A stretch of DNA of 64,000 bases from UBA822 sp036336795 (GCA_036336795.1 JAYZFL010000022.1:62001-126000), one strand, 5' to 3'. Shown: positions 16,578 through 25,827, numbered from the stretch's first letter. Made by a program: numbers and translations. The notes: a model not told the origin generated them from the letters alone.

Positions 16578-18008
16578 TCAGAAATCCGCCCTCGCCGCCT
16601 CCCGAAGCAGTTCCCAAGCCCTACCAACATGTACTTCCGTGGTTCTCAAATTGGCCACGGACAATCGTAAAGCGACACGGTCATTCAGTCGCGTGTGCGA
16701 CAGAAACACTTCGCCAGTTTTGTTCACACGATCCAGGATCGCCAGATTGATTCGGTCCACCGTGTCAGCCGCTCCTCCGTCACCATCCGCGGGGCAGAAG
16801 CGAAAGACGACTGTGCTGAAGGGCACGGGAGCCAACACTTGCCAGCCAACCTCACTTTCAACCTGGCTCGCAAAACCCGCCGCGAGCCGACAGTGCTCTC
16901 GGAGCCGTTCAGAGAGGCCCTCGTTTCCGAAATAGCGTAACACAAACCAGAGTTTCAAAGCCCGCAGCCGGCGACCCAATGCTACACCATAGTCCATCAG
17001 ATTCGTGGCACCCCCGTCTTCCTTTGTCATCAAATACTCGGGGGTATGACTAAACGCTTTCCGTAGTTGTTCGGGACGTCGGCAGTAAAGTACCGAACAG
17101 TCGATCGGCGTGAAAAGCCACTTATGAGGGTTGATGACAATTGAGTCGGCTCGCTCCCAACCCAGAAAGTGGTACCGGAGCTCCGGCACGATTGCGGCTG
17201 GACCTGCATACGCCGCGTCAACATGCAGCCAAGCGTCGTACTCGGCAGCGATATCGGCCAGAGCATCAACCGGGTCCACACTACTAGTGGACGTCGTACC
17301 AAGAGTAGCAACGACCGCAACGGGGCACACACCTCTCGCAACATCATCCTCAATCGCCGACCGAAGGGCGGCTGGATCCATCCGGAACTCGTCATCGGTC
17401 TCGATCCTCCGTACACCGGTGAGTCCGAATCCGAGGGTAATCGCAGCCTTATCTATGGATGAGTGGGACTCCTCAGATGCGTAGATCCTTCCAGGAGAGA
17501 CTCCGAATAAACCATCCTCTCTTGCAGCGGGAAGGGCATTCTCCCGTGCGGCCGCAAGCGCGTATAATGAACTGGAAGAGGCCGTATCGTTGATCGTACC
17601 AAAGATTTCACTCGGCAGACCCACAAGTCTGCGAAGTAAGTCAAGGGTGTGCTGCTCAAGCTCAGTACCCGCCGGCGAGCTCTTCCACACCATAGCATTG
17701 ACGTTGACAGCCGCCGAGAGCATCTCGGCCAAAATCGCCGGACCCGACGCTGTAGTGGGAAAGTAGGCGAAGAAACCGGGGTGATTCCAATGTGTGATCC
17801 CCGGAAGAATCTTCCTGTCGAAATCCTCCAATAACTGCTGGAACGACTCTCCTTCTTCTGTCACCGACCCCTTAAGTCCACGTCTGATATCACCAGGGGC
17901 CACCAAAGGCAGTACCGGGTAGGAGTCTACCCGTTGGAGATATTCGGCGATCCAATCGACCACGTCATGACCATGTCGCCTGAACTCGTCGAAAGGCATG
18001 TCGCTCAA
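16578..18008 (-). CDS. Group II PLP-dependent amino acid decarboxylase, aromatic-type
   Basis: 476 residues. It fits the aromatic-L-amino-acid decarboxylase family: the N-terminus MPFDEFRRHGHDVVDWIAEY, then ITHWNHPGFFAYFP and SSPAGTELEQ. The PLP site is visible as HVDAAYAG (cofactor ring Asp) and INPHKWLF, whose Lys forms the Schiff base. The enzyme removes the carboxyl of an amino acid, probably aromatic, to give an amine; substrate choice between Trp, Tyr, Phe and others cannot be read from sequence. The next gene on the same strand is a helical RsbRD-N-like protein 51 bases upstream, so they may be co-transcribed. Confidence 0.9.
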   Translation of the reverse strand: MSDMPFDEFRRHGHDVVDWIAEYLQRVDSYPVLPLVAPGDIRRGLKGSVTEEGESFQQLLEDFDRKILPGITHWNHPGFFAYFPTTASGPAILAEMLSAAVNVNAMVWKSSPAGTELEQHTLDLLRRLVGLPSEIFGTINDTASSSSLYALAAARENALPAAREDGLFGVSPGRIYASEESHSSIDKAAITLGFGLTGVRRIETDDEFRMDPAALRSAIEDDVARGVCPVAVVATLGTTSTSSVDPVDALADIAAEYDAWLHVDAAYAGPAAIVPELRYHFLGWERADSIVINPHKWLFTPIDCSVLYCRRPEQLRKAFSHTPEYLMTKEDGGATNLMDYGVALGRRLRALKLWFVLRYFGNEGLSERLREHCRLAAGFASQVESEVGWQVLAPVPFSTVVFRFCPADGDGGAADTVDRINLAILDRVNKTGEVFLSHTRLNDRVALRLSVANLRTTEVHVGRAWELLREAARADF

Positions 18009-18059
18009 GGTTGGCCCCAGCTTAGTCTCCGGTGGTGGTGTGCCGCCGTCAAGTTCGAC

Positions 18060-18671
18060 TCAGTGGATCTCAGTTCTGAGCTCCCGATCGATCGCGAGGA
18101 GCTGTTCCTCGACTTCCGACAAGAGCTCGGCCGGGGGCACCTTCGGAACACCACTTCCCTGGAACAGTGAAAAGAAAAGCTCATCCGTGTGTCCAATGCT
18201 GGCGTGAGTCACACCACTGTCTAGAAAGCGATTGAGACGGACTACGTCCGAGAGGGAAAGAGCCTCTCTATTTTGACCCGTAGGAGCCTGAAAGAGGAGC
18301 CGGATGAGTCCTTCCCGAACGATCTGGAACTCTTCGACAACCTCCCCAGCCGCTAATCCTCTCCGGGCACCGAAAGCACCGAAAAGCTCTGCAGCACGTT
18401 TCCACAGACTCCATGTAGACGTGCCATGGTAGCTCAGTGCTCTTGGAATCATCGCGGTCAGGAGCTTTAAGAAACGATCCAGGAGATGCTCCACATCCCT
18501 GTTCAGCGTCACCCGATTCTTGATTTCCGCTAGCCAATACCTAGCAAGATAACCTTGCTGGAGTTCGAGCGATTCGACAATGAGGTGAGTCCCTGAGCCA
18601 CGGGTGCGGGGGCTTCTCGCAGGAGACGAAGTAGATCGGACCTCGTCCGGCTGCGCGACTGAATCCCGCAT
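18060..18671 (-). CDS. Helical protein resembling RsbRD N-terminal domain
   Basis: 203 residues with no transmembrane segment. After a disordered, Ser/Arg/Pro-rich lead of about 28 residues the rest is almost all helical: YWLAEIKNRVTLNRDVEHLLDR, then WKRAAELFGAFGARRG and VVEEFQIVREGLIRLLF. This spacing resembles the helical N-terminal sensory domain of RsbRD-type stressosome proteins and related histidine kinases. No STAS, kinase or phosphatase domain follows, so if the match is right this is a stand-alone sensor module. The ATG at 18671 has TGGAG five bases upstream. The assignment rests on pattern only. Confidence 0.5.
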   Translation of the reverse strand: MRDSVAQPDEVRSTSSPARSPRTRGSGTHLIVESLELQQGYLARYWLAEIKNRVTLNRDVEHLLDRFLKLLTAMIPRALSYHGTSTWSLWKRAAELFGAFGARRGLAAGEVVEEFQIVREGLIRLLFQAPTGQNREALSLSDVVRLNRFLDSGVTHASIGHTDELFFSLFQGSGVPKVPPAELLSEVEEQLLAIDRELRTEIH

Positions 18672-18732
18672 GGTACTCCAGAGGAAAAGCTATGTAGGGT
18701 TTCGCGTTGACACTTTAACTTGTCTCATCATC

Positions 18733-18753
18733 TCCGGGCTCGCTAGGCCCGGA
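18733..18753. repeat. Perfect hairpin in the divergent spacer
   Basis: TCCGGGC and GCCCGGA form seven perfect pairs around a seven-base loop, between the divergently read RsbRD-N-like gene and the exported-protein gene. No T-run follows on either strand, so it is not an intrinsic terminator. It could be an operator or a leader structure. Confidence 0.4.
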
Positions 18754-18833
18754 AAGTCTCTCCCGAGCACGGACCTCCTCAACCGACCGATTCGCTAGCC
18801 ATTCTCTTAGAACTCTAACTGCAGGTTCGGTGT

Positions 18834-19550
18834 ATGCCGGCCATGCACCGCTTTCTTCAGCTCTTGTTGGTCGTAGCCCTCTTTCCCATCCCTGACAATC
18901 TTTCCAGCCAAGCTATCGTGCTCGACGAAGGAACGTTTTTGGTGGAAATCGGAGGTCGCCGAATCGGAACTGAGACCTTTCGAATCCGGCGAGCGGGCTT
19001 CGGCGACAATACACGAGTCATCGCTCAGGGCAATCTTGATCTGGTGGAAGACGGTGAGAGCCAGGTAATCCAATCGGCTCTGGGCACTGTGGGTGTCAGT
19101 ATGTCTCTGAACGCGTATCAAAGCAGGGTCTCTTCGCCGGCAGAGCTACAGGTCCGTCTCCAACGTCGTGGCGACCGCCTCATCTCAGAAACAGTGTCAG
19201 AAGCCGGTAAAGAGGAACGTGAATATCCTCGTCTTTCGTCCCAAACACCAACGGTCCTTCTCGATCGCTTCTTCGCCCATCACTACTATTTCTTGGCCCA
19301 GTACTTGCAACCGGGAGAGACTCGGATCTCAATCATCCACCCGAGGCCAGGCGGTCAGGTTTCCGGCGTCCTCCAGATGCTGGACGTACAACCAGTCGAG
19401 CTTGGACCTATCTTAATTCAGGGTCAACGTGTGGAGCTGCAATTGGAAGGTGAACGACATGAGGTCTGGCTCGACAATCAGAACCGGGTGCTACGGGTTG
19501 AGATCGCGTCACTTGGATATGTAGCAATCCGGCGAGAAGCACCCCCTTGA
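18834..19550 (+). CDS. Exported protein of unknown function
   Basis: 238 residues. A signal peptide is clear: basic start (MPAMHR), hydrophobic core FLQLLLVVALF, and probable cleavage after SSQA (about residue 27). The mature part is beta-rich, opening DEGTFLVEIGGRRIGTETF, with alternating hydrophobic residues and a closing strand (RVLRVEIASLGYVAI). This resembles the general shape of DUF6134/DUF3108-type periplasmic proteins, but I cannot assign it. There are no cysteines after the signal, so it is not a lipoprotein. It stands 253 bases before the TolC gene on the same strand and may or may not belong to that unit. Confidence 0.7.
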   Translation: MPAMHRFLQLLLVVALFPIPDNLSSQAIVLDEGTFLVEIGGRRIGTETFRIRRAGFGDNTRVIAQGNLDLVEDGESQVIQSALGTVGVSMSLNAYQSRVSSPAELQVRLQRRGDRLISETVSEAGKEEREYPRLSSQTPTVLLDRFFAHHYYFLAQYLQPGETRISIIHPRPGGQVSGVLQMLDVQPVELGPILIQGQRVELQLEGERHEVWLDNQNRVLRVEIASLGYVAIRREAPP

Positions 19551-19802
19551 AATTTTCATGAGATCGGAATCACTGGATCGTATGTCCCTGCGATTAGGAT
19601 CGTTCTCTTAAAGGAATTTTTCTTTTGCACCCAATGTTCTTTTCGAACTCAACACGACTGGAAGGAGCGGTGTCCATTATACTGATGGGTGCTCATAGTC
19701 ACCGGTACGGATGTTACGACAAGTCACTCTCATCCAAATGAACCTGGCCAACATCTCGTCACACCAGTTTTCTGGAAATTCGAATAGCTCGCTTGAGGTC
19801 CT

Positions 19803-21359
19803 GTGATCAATACATACGACGTCCACACCACATGGAGGCTTACATTGGTGACTCGATCGGTCCCCATTGGGGCCTACCTTGCTCTGATCCTAGCACTCTT
19901 GACGGTCCCACGACCGGCTCCTGCGCAGGACGCTACCCCGCTAGCTCTCACCCTGGAGCAAGCACTCGATATCGCTCACCGGAACAACCCGAACCTTCAA
20001 GCCACCCGGAATGACGAGACGTTGGCTGATTGGGAGGTCAGATCGGCATACGGCGCGCTCCTTCCCTCGGCTACCACAAGTGCTGGACTTTCCTGGCAGG
20101 GAGCGGGAGAGCAGGTCTTCGGAAGCTTGACAGCCGAGCAGCTCGGTTTCGCCAATCAGCCGTCGTTCACCTTTTCGAACTACAACCTCAGCCTTGGTTA
20201 CCAAATCGACGGCAGGACTCTTATGGCGCCTGGTCAGGCCAAAGCGAACCGCCTCGCCGCTCGCGCACAAATCACCGGAGCCGAAGCGACGTTGGTCTTC
20301 GAAGTAACACAGGGCTACATCGAGGTCCTTAGACAGATGGAGGAGGTCCGGGTTTCGGAACAACAGCGCGAGCGCGCTCAGTTCAACCTCCGCTTGGCCC
20401 AAGCCCAACTCGAGGTCGGCACTGCCACCACTGTGGATGTGGCCCAAGCCGAGGTGGCCGTCGGCCGTGCAGAGGTTACGGTCCTTCAGGCTGCCAACCG
20501 CCTTGAGACTGCACGGATTCGGCTTCTCCAAAAGATGGGCGCCGAACTCGACACATCGTTCACACCGACCACGCCATTCGGTCTCGCGGAGCCGACTTGG
20601 GATCGTCTCGAGCTCTACGAGTTGGGGTTGGAGAGCAACCCGAATCTCAGAGCGTTGAGGGCCAGTCGTTCCTCCAGCAGCTACGGCGTCCGTATGGCAA
20701 AGAGCACGTACCTGCCGTCGCTTTCCCTGAGCGCGGGTATCAGTGGCTTCACTCGGCAAGCCTCGAACACGGAATTTCAGATACAGCGGGCCCAAGGCCA
20801 AGCCCTGGGTGCCGTTCAAAATTGCCTGTTTATGAACGATCTTTACAGTCGCCTCGCTAATCCGCTTCCGGGGTCGGACTGTACGAAGTTCCAGTTCACA
20901 GACGACCAGGCGCAACTTATCAATGACAGCAACAACACATTCCCATTTTCCTTCACAAACCAACCAGCGTCAGCCGGGATTAGGATCTCCCTTCCGATCT
21001 TTCAGGGCCTGAGTCGCCAGCGGCAGATCGAGGAGGCACGGGTTCAACTTGACGATTTGGACCTCAACCTCCGGGAACAAGAACTCGCGCTCCGTGCGGA
21101 TATCGCCACGACCCTGGCTACCGTGCGCACGGCTTACCAGGCGGCGCTGATCGAAGCCCAGAACCAGACTGTGGTCGACGAACAGCTTCGCTTGGCACGA
21201 GAGCGTTTCAGCGTGGGACTCGCGGATTTCCTCGAGCTCCTCGAAGCCGAGACGTTGAAGGTGGAGGCCGATCGGCAACAAATCGAAGCGATCTTCGCCT
21301 ACCACGATTTTCTGGCCAACTTGGAAGCGGTCGTGGGGACATCCCTACGCACACAGTGA
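19803..21359 (+). CDS. TolC-family outer membrane efflux protein
   Basis: 518 residues. The GTG start at 19803 has TTGAGG five bases upstream. A signal peptide runs to about residue 41 (ALILALLTVPRPAPA), then QDATPLALTLEQALDIAHRNNP, the usual start of the mature channel. Two outer-membrane efflux repeats follow, with heptad-rich helices (QRERAQFNLRLAQAQLEVG; QLRLARERFSVGLADFLELLE). The insert around residues 330-385 with NCLFMNDLYSRL and a Cys pair is longer than in typical TolC. It is the first gene of a tripartite export cluster, joined to the adaptor gene without a gap. It would span the outer membrane and periplasm. Confidence 0.92.
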   Translation: MINTYDVHTTWRLTLVTRSVPIGAYLALILALLTVPRPAPAQDATPLALTLEQALDIAHRNNPNLQATRNDETLADWEVRSAYGALLPSATTSAGLSWQGAGEQVFGSLTAEQLGFANQPSFTFSNYNLSLGYQIDGRTLMAPGQAKANRLAARAQITGAEATLVFEVTQGYIEVLRQMEEVRVSEQQRERAQFNLRLAQAQLEVGTATTVDVAQAEVAVGRAEVTVLQAANRLETARIRLLQKMGAELDTSFTPTTPFGLAEPTWDRLELYELGLESNPNLRALRASRSSSSYGVRMAKSTYLPSLSLSAGISGFTRQASNTEFQIQRAQGQALGAVQNCLFMNDLYSRLANPLPGSDCTKFQFTDDQAQLINDSNNTFPFSFTNQPASAGIRISLPIFQGLSRQRQIEEARVQLDDLDLNLREQELALRADIATTLATVRTAYQAALIEAQNQTVVDEQLRLARERFSVGLADFLELLEAETLKVEADRQQIEAIFAYHDFLANLEAVVGTSLRTQ

Positions 21360-22706
21360 GTGAGCAACATCATGAGCCGTAAACGAAGAGTATTGATCGG
21401 TCTCGCGATCGTCGTGGTACCGACAGCAGCAGCCTTAGGTTGGGGTGGAATGCGCCGGGATCGCGGAGCTGCAGTCCGTTTCGCCGTCGTCGAAATGAGG
21501 GATCTTGTTGAAACCGTAACGGCCAGTGGCAACATCCGAGCGGGGCGTATCGTTGACATGAGCTCAGACGTTTCAGCGAGGGTCTCCGCTCTCCTCGTCG
21601 ACGAGGGAGATGACGTGATGGAAGGACAGGTTCTTCTGCGCCTTGATCCCACCCAGTTCAATGCCACCGTGTCCAGGGCTCGGGCGGCTCTGAACCAGGC
21701 CCGAGCCGAGGAGCGCCAGCAAGACGTCAGCCTAGAGCGCGTTAGGAGAGACTTCGAGAGGTTGCGAGGTCTTTTCGAGCGGGATTCTTTGATGGTGAAG
21801 CGTCAGCAACTCGACGACGCAATAACCGAGGTGGACCTCGCCTCTCGCAGGTTGGAGTCCCTCCAATTTGGAGTAGCACAGGCGGAGGCCTCACTGGCCG
21901 AAGCAAACGAACGTCTCAGCAAAACCGTCTTTCAGGCACCCATCTCCGGAAAAGTCACTCGGCTCAACGTGGAGGAGGGTGAGACCGTAATCGTTGGAAC
22001 CATGAACAACCCGGGAAGCCTCGTCCTGACCATCAGTGAACTGTCGCGGGTCGAGGCAGTCTTGGAGGTGGATGAGACCGACGTTACGTACATCGCGGTC
22101 GGAGATAGTACGATCCTGGAGTTAGACGCCTTTCCGGACCGACAATTCAGTGGTGTCGTGACGGAGATCGGCAATAGTGCCATCCGGCCACCTGCTTCCA
22201 CAGCTGGAAGCGGACAGACTGCGGCCATCGACTTCGAGGTCGTCATTACGATGGACGATCCTCCCAGTGGCATCCGGCCAGATTTATCAGCTACGGCAGA
22301 TATCATCACAGCCGTCAGTAAGAACGCTCTTTCGGTTCCGATCATCGCCCTCACGGTTAGAGCTCTAGACGAGGAGGATAACGATCCCCTCCCCACCGAG
22401 GATGAGGAGGATGAGAATAGCCTAGAGCGTACTCGTGGACCGGTGAGCCGTTCGGCCGATACGGATGTCGAGGGAGTGTTCGTCGTCGTGGACGGTTACG
22501 TCACGTTCACTCCGGTGGAGGTGGGCATCACTGGCCAGGAGAACTTCGAGATCCTCTCCGGCGTCAACACGGGTGACTCGATCGTGGCGGGGCCCTACCA
22601 GCAAATCAGGGATCTCAAGGACGGTGACCCAGTACAGGCCCAGGAGGACGAAGGTACCCGTGGCTGGGGTATCGGAGGCATGAGGATCCAGATCGGATCC
22701 TCATGA
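21360..22706 (+). CDS. MacA/HlyD-type periplasmic adaptor
   Basis: 448 residues. A GTG start directly follows the TolC stop; an ATG four codons later (21372) is the alternative. One N-terminal membrane segment (LIGLAIVVVPTAAALG) is followed by the lipoyl-like half motif VSALLVDEGDDVMEGQVLLRLD. A coiled-coil hairpin of about 100 residues (ARAALNQARAEERQQ ... AEASLAEANERLS) comes next, then the second half motif QAPISGKVTRLNVEEGE and beta-barrel domains. An acidic insert (DEEDNDPLPTEDEEDENS, about 341-358) before the last domain is unusual. The adaptor should link the two permeases downstream to TolC. Confidence 0.9.
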   Translation: MSNIMSRKRRVLIGLAIVVVPTAAALGWGGMRRDRGAAVRFAVVEMRDLVETVTASGNIRAGRIVDMSSDVSARVSALLVDEGDDVMEGQVLLRLDPTQFNATVSRARAALNQARAEERQQDVSLERVRRDFERLRGLFERDSLMVKRQQLDDAITEVDLASRRLESLQFGVAQAEASLAEANERLSKTVFQAPISGKVTRLNVEEGETVIVGTMNNPGSLVLTISELSRVEAVLEVDETDVTYIAVGDSTILELDAFPDRQFSGVVTEIGNSAIRPPASTAGSGQTAAIDFEVVITMDDPPSGIRPDLSATADIITAVSKNALSVPIIALTVRALDEEDNDPLPTEDEEDENSLERTRGPVSRSADTDVEGVFVVVDGYVTFTPVEVGITGQENFEILSGVNTGDSIVAGPYQQIRDLKDGDPVQAQEDEGTRGWGIGGMRIQIGSS

Positions 22707-22739
22707 TCCCCATCACGCTGGCTCCGACAGAGGCAAATC

Positions 22740-23990
22740 TTGCAATTTACTGAAGGCGTCCGACTCGCCTTGAATCAGATTTGGACAGAGAAGCTGAAAA
22801 GCTTCTTCAGCCTTCTTGGGGTGATAGTCGGCGTGATGTTCTTGATAGTAGTAGTCAGTGTGGTAGAAGGAATGGATCGCTACATCCGGGAGGACCTCTC
22901 CTCGTCGATCTTCGGCCTGAACACGGTAACACTCCGTCGGCGGTCAGACAGTCCGAACTTCAACTTCGGCGGCTCCCGTTCGCGGGCTCGTGAAAGGCAT
23001 CCGCGAATTACATATGAAGATTGGCAAGAAATCCGGGATCAGCTCACGATTCCCGCGATAGTAGGCGCAGAGAGCGACACCGGTCCCTCAGGGGTGGTGG
23101 TGGCTGACAACGGCGGCACGGTCGAAAACGTGTTGATCTCCGGCGTATCGCCGGAAATCCTTGAGATAAGGGATTGGGAAGTCGAGAAGGGACGGACCTT
23201 CTCTCCTCAAGAGGCAGAACGAGGCACCGCCGTCGTCATACTCGGGACGGAAACAGCGGAGCTCCTCTTCCAGAATCTCGATCCCATCGGCCGTCGCGTC
23301 CGAATCAGGGGTTTTCCCTACCGTGTCGTCGGAGTCTTGGAAGAGCAGGGAAGCCTCTTTGGATTTTCTTTGGATAATCGTGTGATCGCGCCCGCGCGGT
23401 CTCCGATTCAAGCGGTAACGAATTCACGAGGTTTCGTCGGCCAAGTGGTAGCACAGGCGATTGATGCTGAAAAGGTGAGGGAACTCCGGAGGGAGATCGA
23501 GGAGATAATGCGCGCCCGGAGACGACTGCGCCCCGCGGAGGGGAACAACTTCTCGGTAGAGACCGCGGACGAAACTCTGAGCTTCTGGGACAACATTTCC
23601 CGTATTCTGTTTCTGGCCTTGCCGGGCTTGGTGGCAATCTCTTTGGTGGTGGGCGGAATAGTGATCATGAACATCATGTTGGTTTCTGTCATGGAGAGAA
23701 CTCGAGAGATCGGCGTGAGAAAAGCGATCGGTGCCCGTCGCCGCGACATCCTTAGTCAGATCCTGGTCGAAAGCGTCACGCTCTCGGGAGTAGGTGCGGT
23801 CATGGGTGTGTTGGTCGGACTCGGTCTCACCTACATGGTCGCCACATTCTCTCCCCTTCCCGCGGCCATCGATGGAAAGTGGGTCGCCTTGGGTATTTCA
23901 CTGGGCGTGCTGATCGGTGTCCTGTCGGGGGTGTACCCTGCCTCGCAGGCGTCGAAGCTCTCGCCTGTCGATGCGCTGAGACACGAATGA
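22740..23990 (+). CDS. MacB/FtsX-type ABC transporter permease 1
   Basis: 416 residues. The start appears to be TTG at 22740 (AGAGG six bases upstream), giving QFTEGVRLALNQIW. A first membrane helix (about residues 22-44) is followed by a large periplasmic domain (MacB-PCD type; GVSPEILEIRDWEVEKGRTF and RRVRIRGFPYRVVGVLEEQG). The C-terminal FtsX domain has three more helices, including MNIMLVSVMERTREIGVRKA and the closing VYPASQASKLSPVDALRHE. These are hallmarks of MacB-like permeases. No ATP-binding domain is fused or adjacent, so an ATPase must come from elsewhere. Confidence 0.9.
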   Translation: MQFTEGVRLALNQIWTEKLKSFFSLLGVIVGVMFLIVVVSVVEGMDRYIREDLSSSIFGLNTVTLRRRSDSPNFNFGGSRSRARERHPRITYEDWQEIRDQLTIPAIVGAESDTGPSGVVVADNGGTVENVLISGVSPEILEIRDWEVEKGRTFSPQEAERGTAVVILGTETAELLFQNLDPIGRRVRIRGFPYRVVGVLEEQGSLFGFSLDNRVIAPARSPIQAVTNSRGFVGQVVAQAIDAEKVRELRREIEEIMRARRRLRPAEGNNFSVETADETLSFWDNISRILFLALPGLVAISLVVGGIVIMNIMLVSVMERTREIGVRKAIGARRRDILSQILVESVTLSGVGAVMGVLVGLGLTYMVATFSPLPAAIDGKWVALGISLGVLIGVLSGVYPASQASKLSPVDALRHE

Positions 23991-23991
23991 C

Positions 23992-25251
23992 GTGAATAGT
24001 CTTCATACGCTCGATGAGGGAGTCAGTATCGCCTTCGAATCGATTCGCGTGAACAAGATTCGTTCCGGACTGACGATCTTAGGGGTAGCGATCGGAGTGG
24101 GTGTAATCGTCCTGATCGCAGCGTTGGTAACCGGAATCCGCACTTCCATCATGGAGGGCTTCGAAACGGCGGGTCCCAAGAACTTTGGTGTTCTACGTTT
24201 TGATTTCACCGCCGTCCGAATCAGTTTCGGTCCTGGACGTCCTGCGTGGTGGAACAATCCCATCGTCGAGCCCGATGAAGCGGAGCGGCTGGCTGAACTG
24301 CCTGCGGTGAGGGAGGCGCTATACAACTACAGCTTTGCCACTAGCATGACTGTGAACTCCAGACGTGTCACGGGAGTTCAGTCCCAAGCGTACTCTTCGG
24401 GATGGCCAGCGTACACGCCCGGCGATTTCATCGCCGGGCGAGATTTCTCCCCGCAGGAAGTTCGCCAGTCTCGCCCACTCGTAGTGATCTCTGCTCCACT
24501 ATCTGAGGAGCTCTTCGGAGGATTGGACCCAATCGGGCGAAGGATCCGCGTGAGCGCGGGCAGTCGCGCGGTCAGCGAGGCATTCACCGTGGTTGGCGTA
24601 TTCGAAAACAAAGAGAACATTTTCTCCGCAGCGGTAGAGCACTGGGCCATAATTCCATACTCCTCCTCGATGAAGAGATTGAAAGCTTCGAATTGGCAGG
24701 CCTCAATCTGGATCGTGCCTCATGACTCGGTTTCACAGTTTGAAGCAATCGATCAGGTCATCGGCACTATGCGCTCAATGCGAGGTCTTCGGCCGAGAGA
24801 GGAGAACGACTTCGCCATAGTTCAGTCGGCACAGATCATCGAGGCCTTCAACAAATTCACTGGAGTGTTTTTTTTGGTGATGCTCGCACTCTCATCGGTC
24901 GGGCTACTGGTAGGGGGGATTGGGGTCGTGGGAATCATGATGATCTCCGTCACAGAACGGACTCGTGAGATCGGGATTCGCAAGGCCGTGGGAGCTACCC
25001 GTCAGGAGATTCTGTTGCAGTTCTTGGTCGAAGCTTCGGTGCTCACATTGCTGGGGGGCGCAGCGGGACTGGCGATCGGTGCAGCACTGTCCAAGATCGT
25101 CACCACGTATACTCCGATTCCTGCCGCGATCCCCACTTGGGCTATCGTCATCGCCCTTCTTTCTGCAGCCGTCACAGGCCTCCTATTCGGAATAGCGCCG
25201 GCATATCGCGCGTCCCGCTTGGAGCCAGTTCACGCCCTACGCTTCGAATAA
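23992..25251 (+). CDS. MacB/FtsX-type ABC transporter permease 2
   Basis: 419 residues; GTG start one base after the stop of permease 1. It has the same layout: helix 1 (GLTILGVAIGVGVIVLIAAL), a periplasmic domain with GDFIAGRDFSPQEVRQSRP and RRIRVSAGSRA, then the FtsX domain with MMISVTERTREIGIRKAVGA and the closing APAYRASRLEPVHALRFE. It is clearly a paralogue of the preceding gene, and the two probably form a heterodimeric permease. MacB itself is a homodimer, so the paired arrangement suggests a DevC/YknZ-like or lipoprotein/peptide-exporting variant. Substrate unknown. No ATPase gene follows. Confidence 0.9.
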   Translation: MNSLHTLDEGVSIAFESIRVNKIRSGLTILGVAIGVGVIVLIAALVTGIRTSIMEGFETAGPKNFGVLRFDFTAVRISFGPGRPAWWNNPIVEPDEAERLAELPAVREALYNYSFATSMTVNSRRVTGVQSQAYSSGWPAYTPGDFIAGRDFSPQEVRQSRPLVVISAPLSEELFGGLDPIGRRIRVSAGSRAVSEAFTVVGVFENKENIFSAAVEHWAIIPYSSSMKRLKASNWQASIWIVPHDSVSQFEAIDQVIGTMRSMRGLRPREENDFAIVQSAQIIEAFNKFTGVFFLVMLALSSVGLLVGGIGVVGIMMISVTERTREIGIRKAVGATRQEILLQFLVEASVLTLLGGAAGLAIGAALSKIVTTYTPIPAAIPTWAIVIALLSAAVTGLLFGIAPAYRASRLEPVHALRFE

Positions 25252-25366
25252 AACGGAGAACCCTCTTGAACCCAAAAGTCGGTGGTCTTGGATTCCTTCT
25301 CTGCTAGAGCGGTGTCTGCTTTCTGACCTTGAGCCTTGGAGGAGTAACCCCATCCTCGTCGCCCTC

Positions 25367-25729
25367 CTAGACCGAACAGGAAACCTCAAGCAACAGCCTC
25401 CTCCAACTGGGTACTTCAGCACCGTGGATCTTTAGGGCCCTGGCGCTCGCTCCACCTCCTCCCAATAACCAGGGTGCCAGCCAAGCACTGATTTCCGACG
25501 GTAAGTGACCGAGAAGATCACCACCTTCGCGGTGCACCCATACGTCCGGACCCTCTTGATCAGGAGGATCCGGGATTAAGTAGAGTACTTCTCCCGCCTC
25601 CAACACTTCCAGGTGGCGATCTCGTCCAGAGAAGATGATTCCATGAACTGTCGCCCTGAACCTCGGCGGACAACCCTCAGGGAAGGGTGGCCGTAGTCTT
25701 GTCATGAGAAAATCAAACTCTCCCCCCAT
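25367..25729 (-). CDS. Small HIRAN-like domain protein
   Basis: 120 residues. The core resembles a HIRAN domain: VLEAGEVLYLIPDPPDQEGPD, then VWVHREGGDLLGHLPSEISAWLAP, and a closing stretch ARALKIHG. HIRAN domains are known from HLTF-type helicases, where they bind 3'-OH single-stranded DNA ends, and also occur alone in bacteria. The match is by pattern only. An ATG at 25705 is an alternative start. The gene sits between two plus-strand units and has no obvious partner. Confidence 0.55.
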   Translation of the reverse strand: MGGEFDFLMTRLRPPFPEGCPPRFRATVHGIIFSGRDRHLEVLEAGEVLYLIPDPPDQEGPDVWVHREGGDLLGHLPSEISAWLAPWLLGGGGASARALKIHGAEVPSWRRLLLEVSCSV

Positions 25730-25827
25730 GGTTCACCGTCCGTCGATCATTGCGTATGTTTTTCAACATAGAGGACAGCCGGGCCCCAAGAAATACCAGC
25801 TACCAAGAAGCATGACGCGAGACTCTC

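Noticed and set aside
18705..18740. Perfect TTGACA as a promoter for the exported-protein gene at 18834
   Set aside because: No acceptable -10 hexamer lies 15 to 19 bases downstream, so only a -35-like element is present.
19941..20963. 340-codon open frame antisense to the TolC gene
   Set aside because: The plus-strand frame has a signal peptide and TolC repeats. The antisense frame is a by-product of codon bias, with no domain, no ribosome-binding site and many Arg/Gly/Ser.
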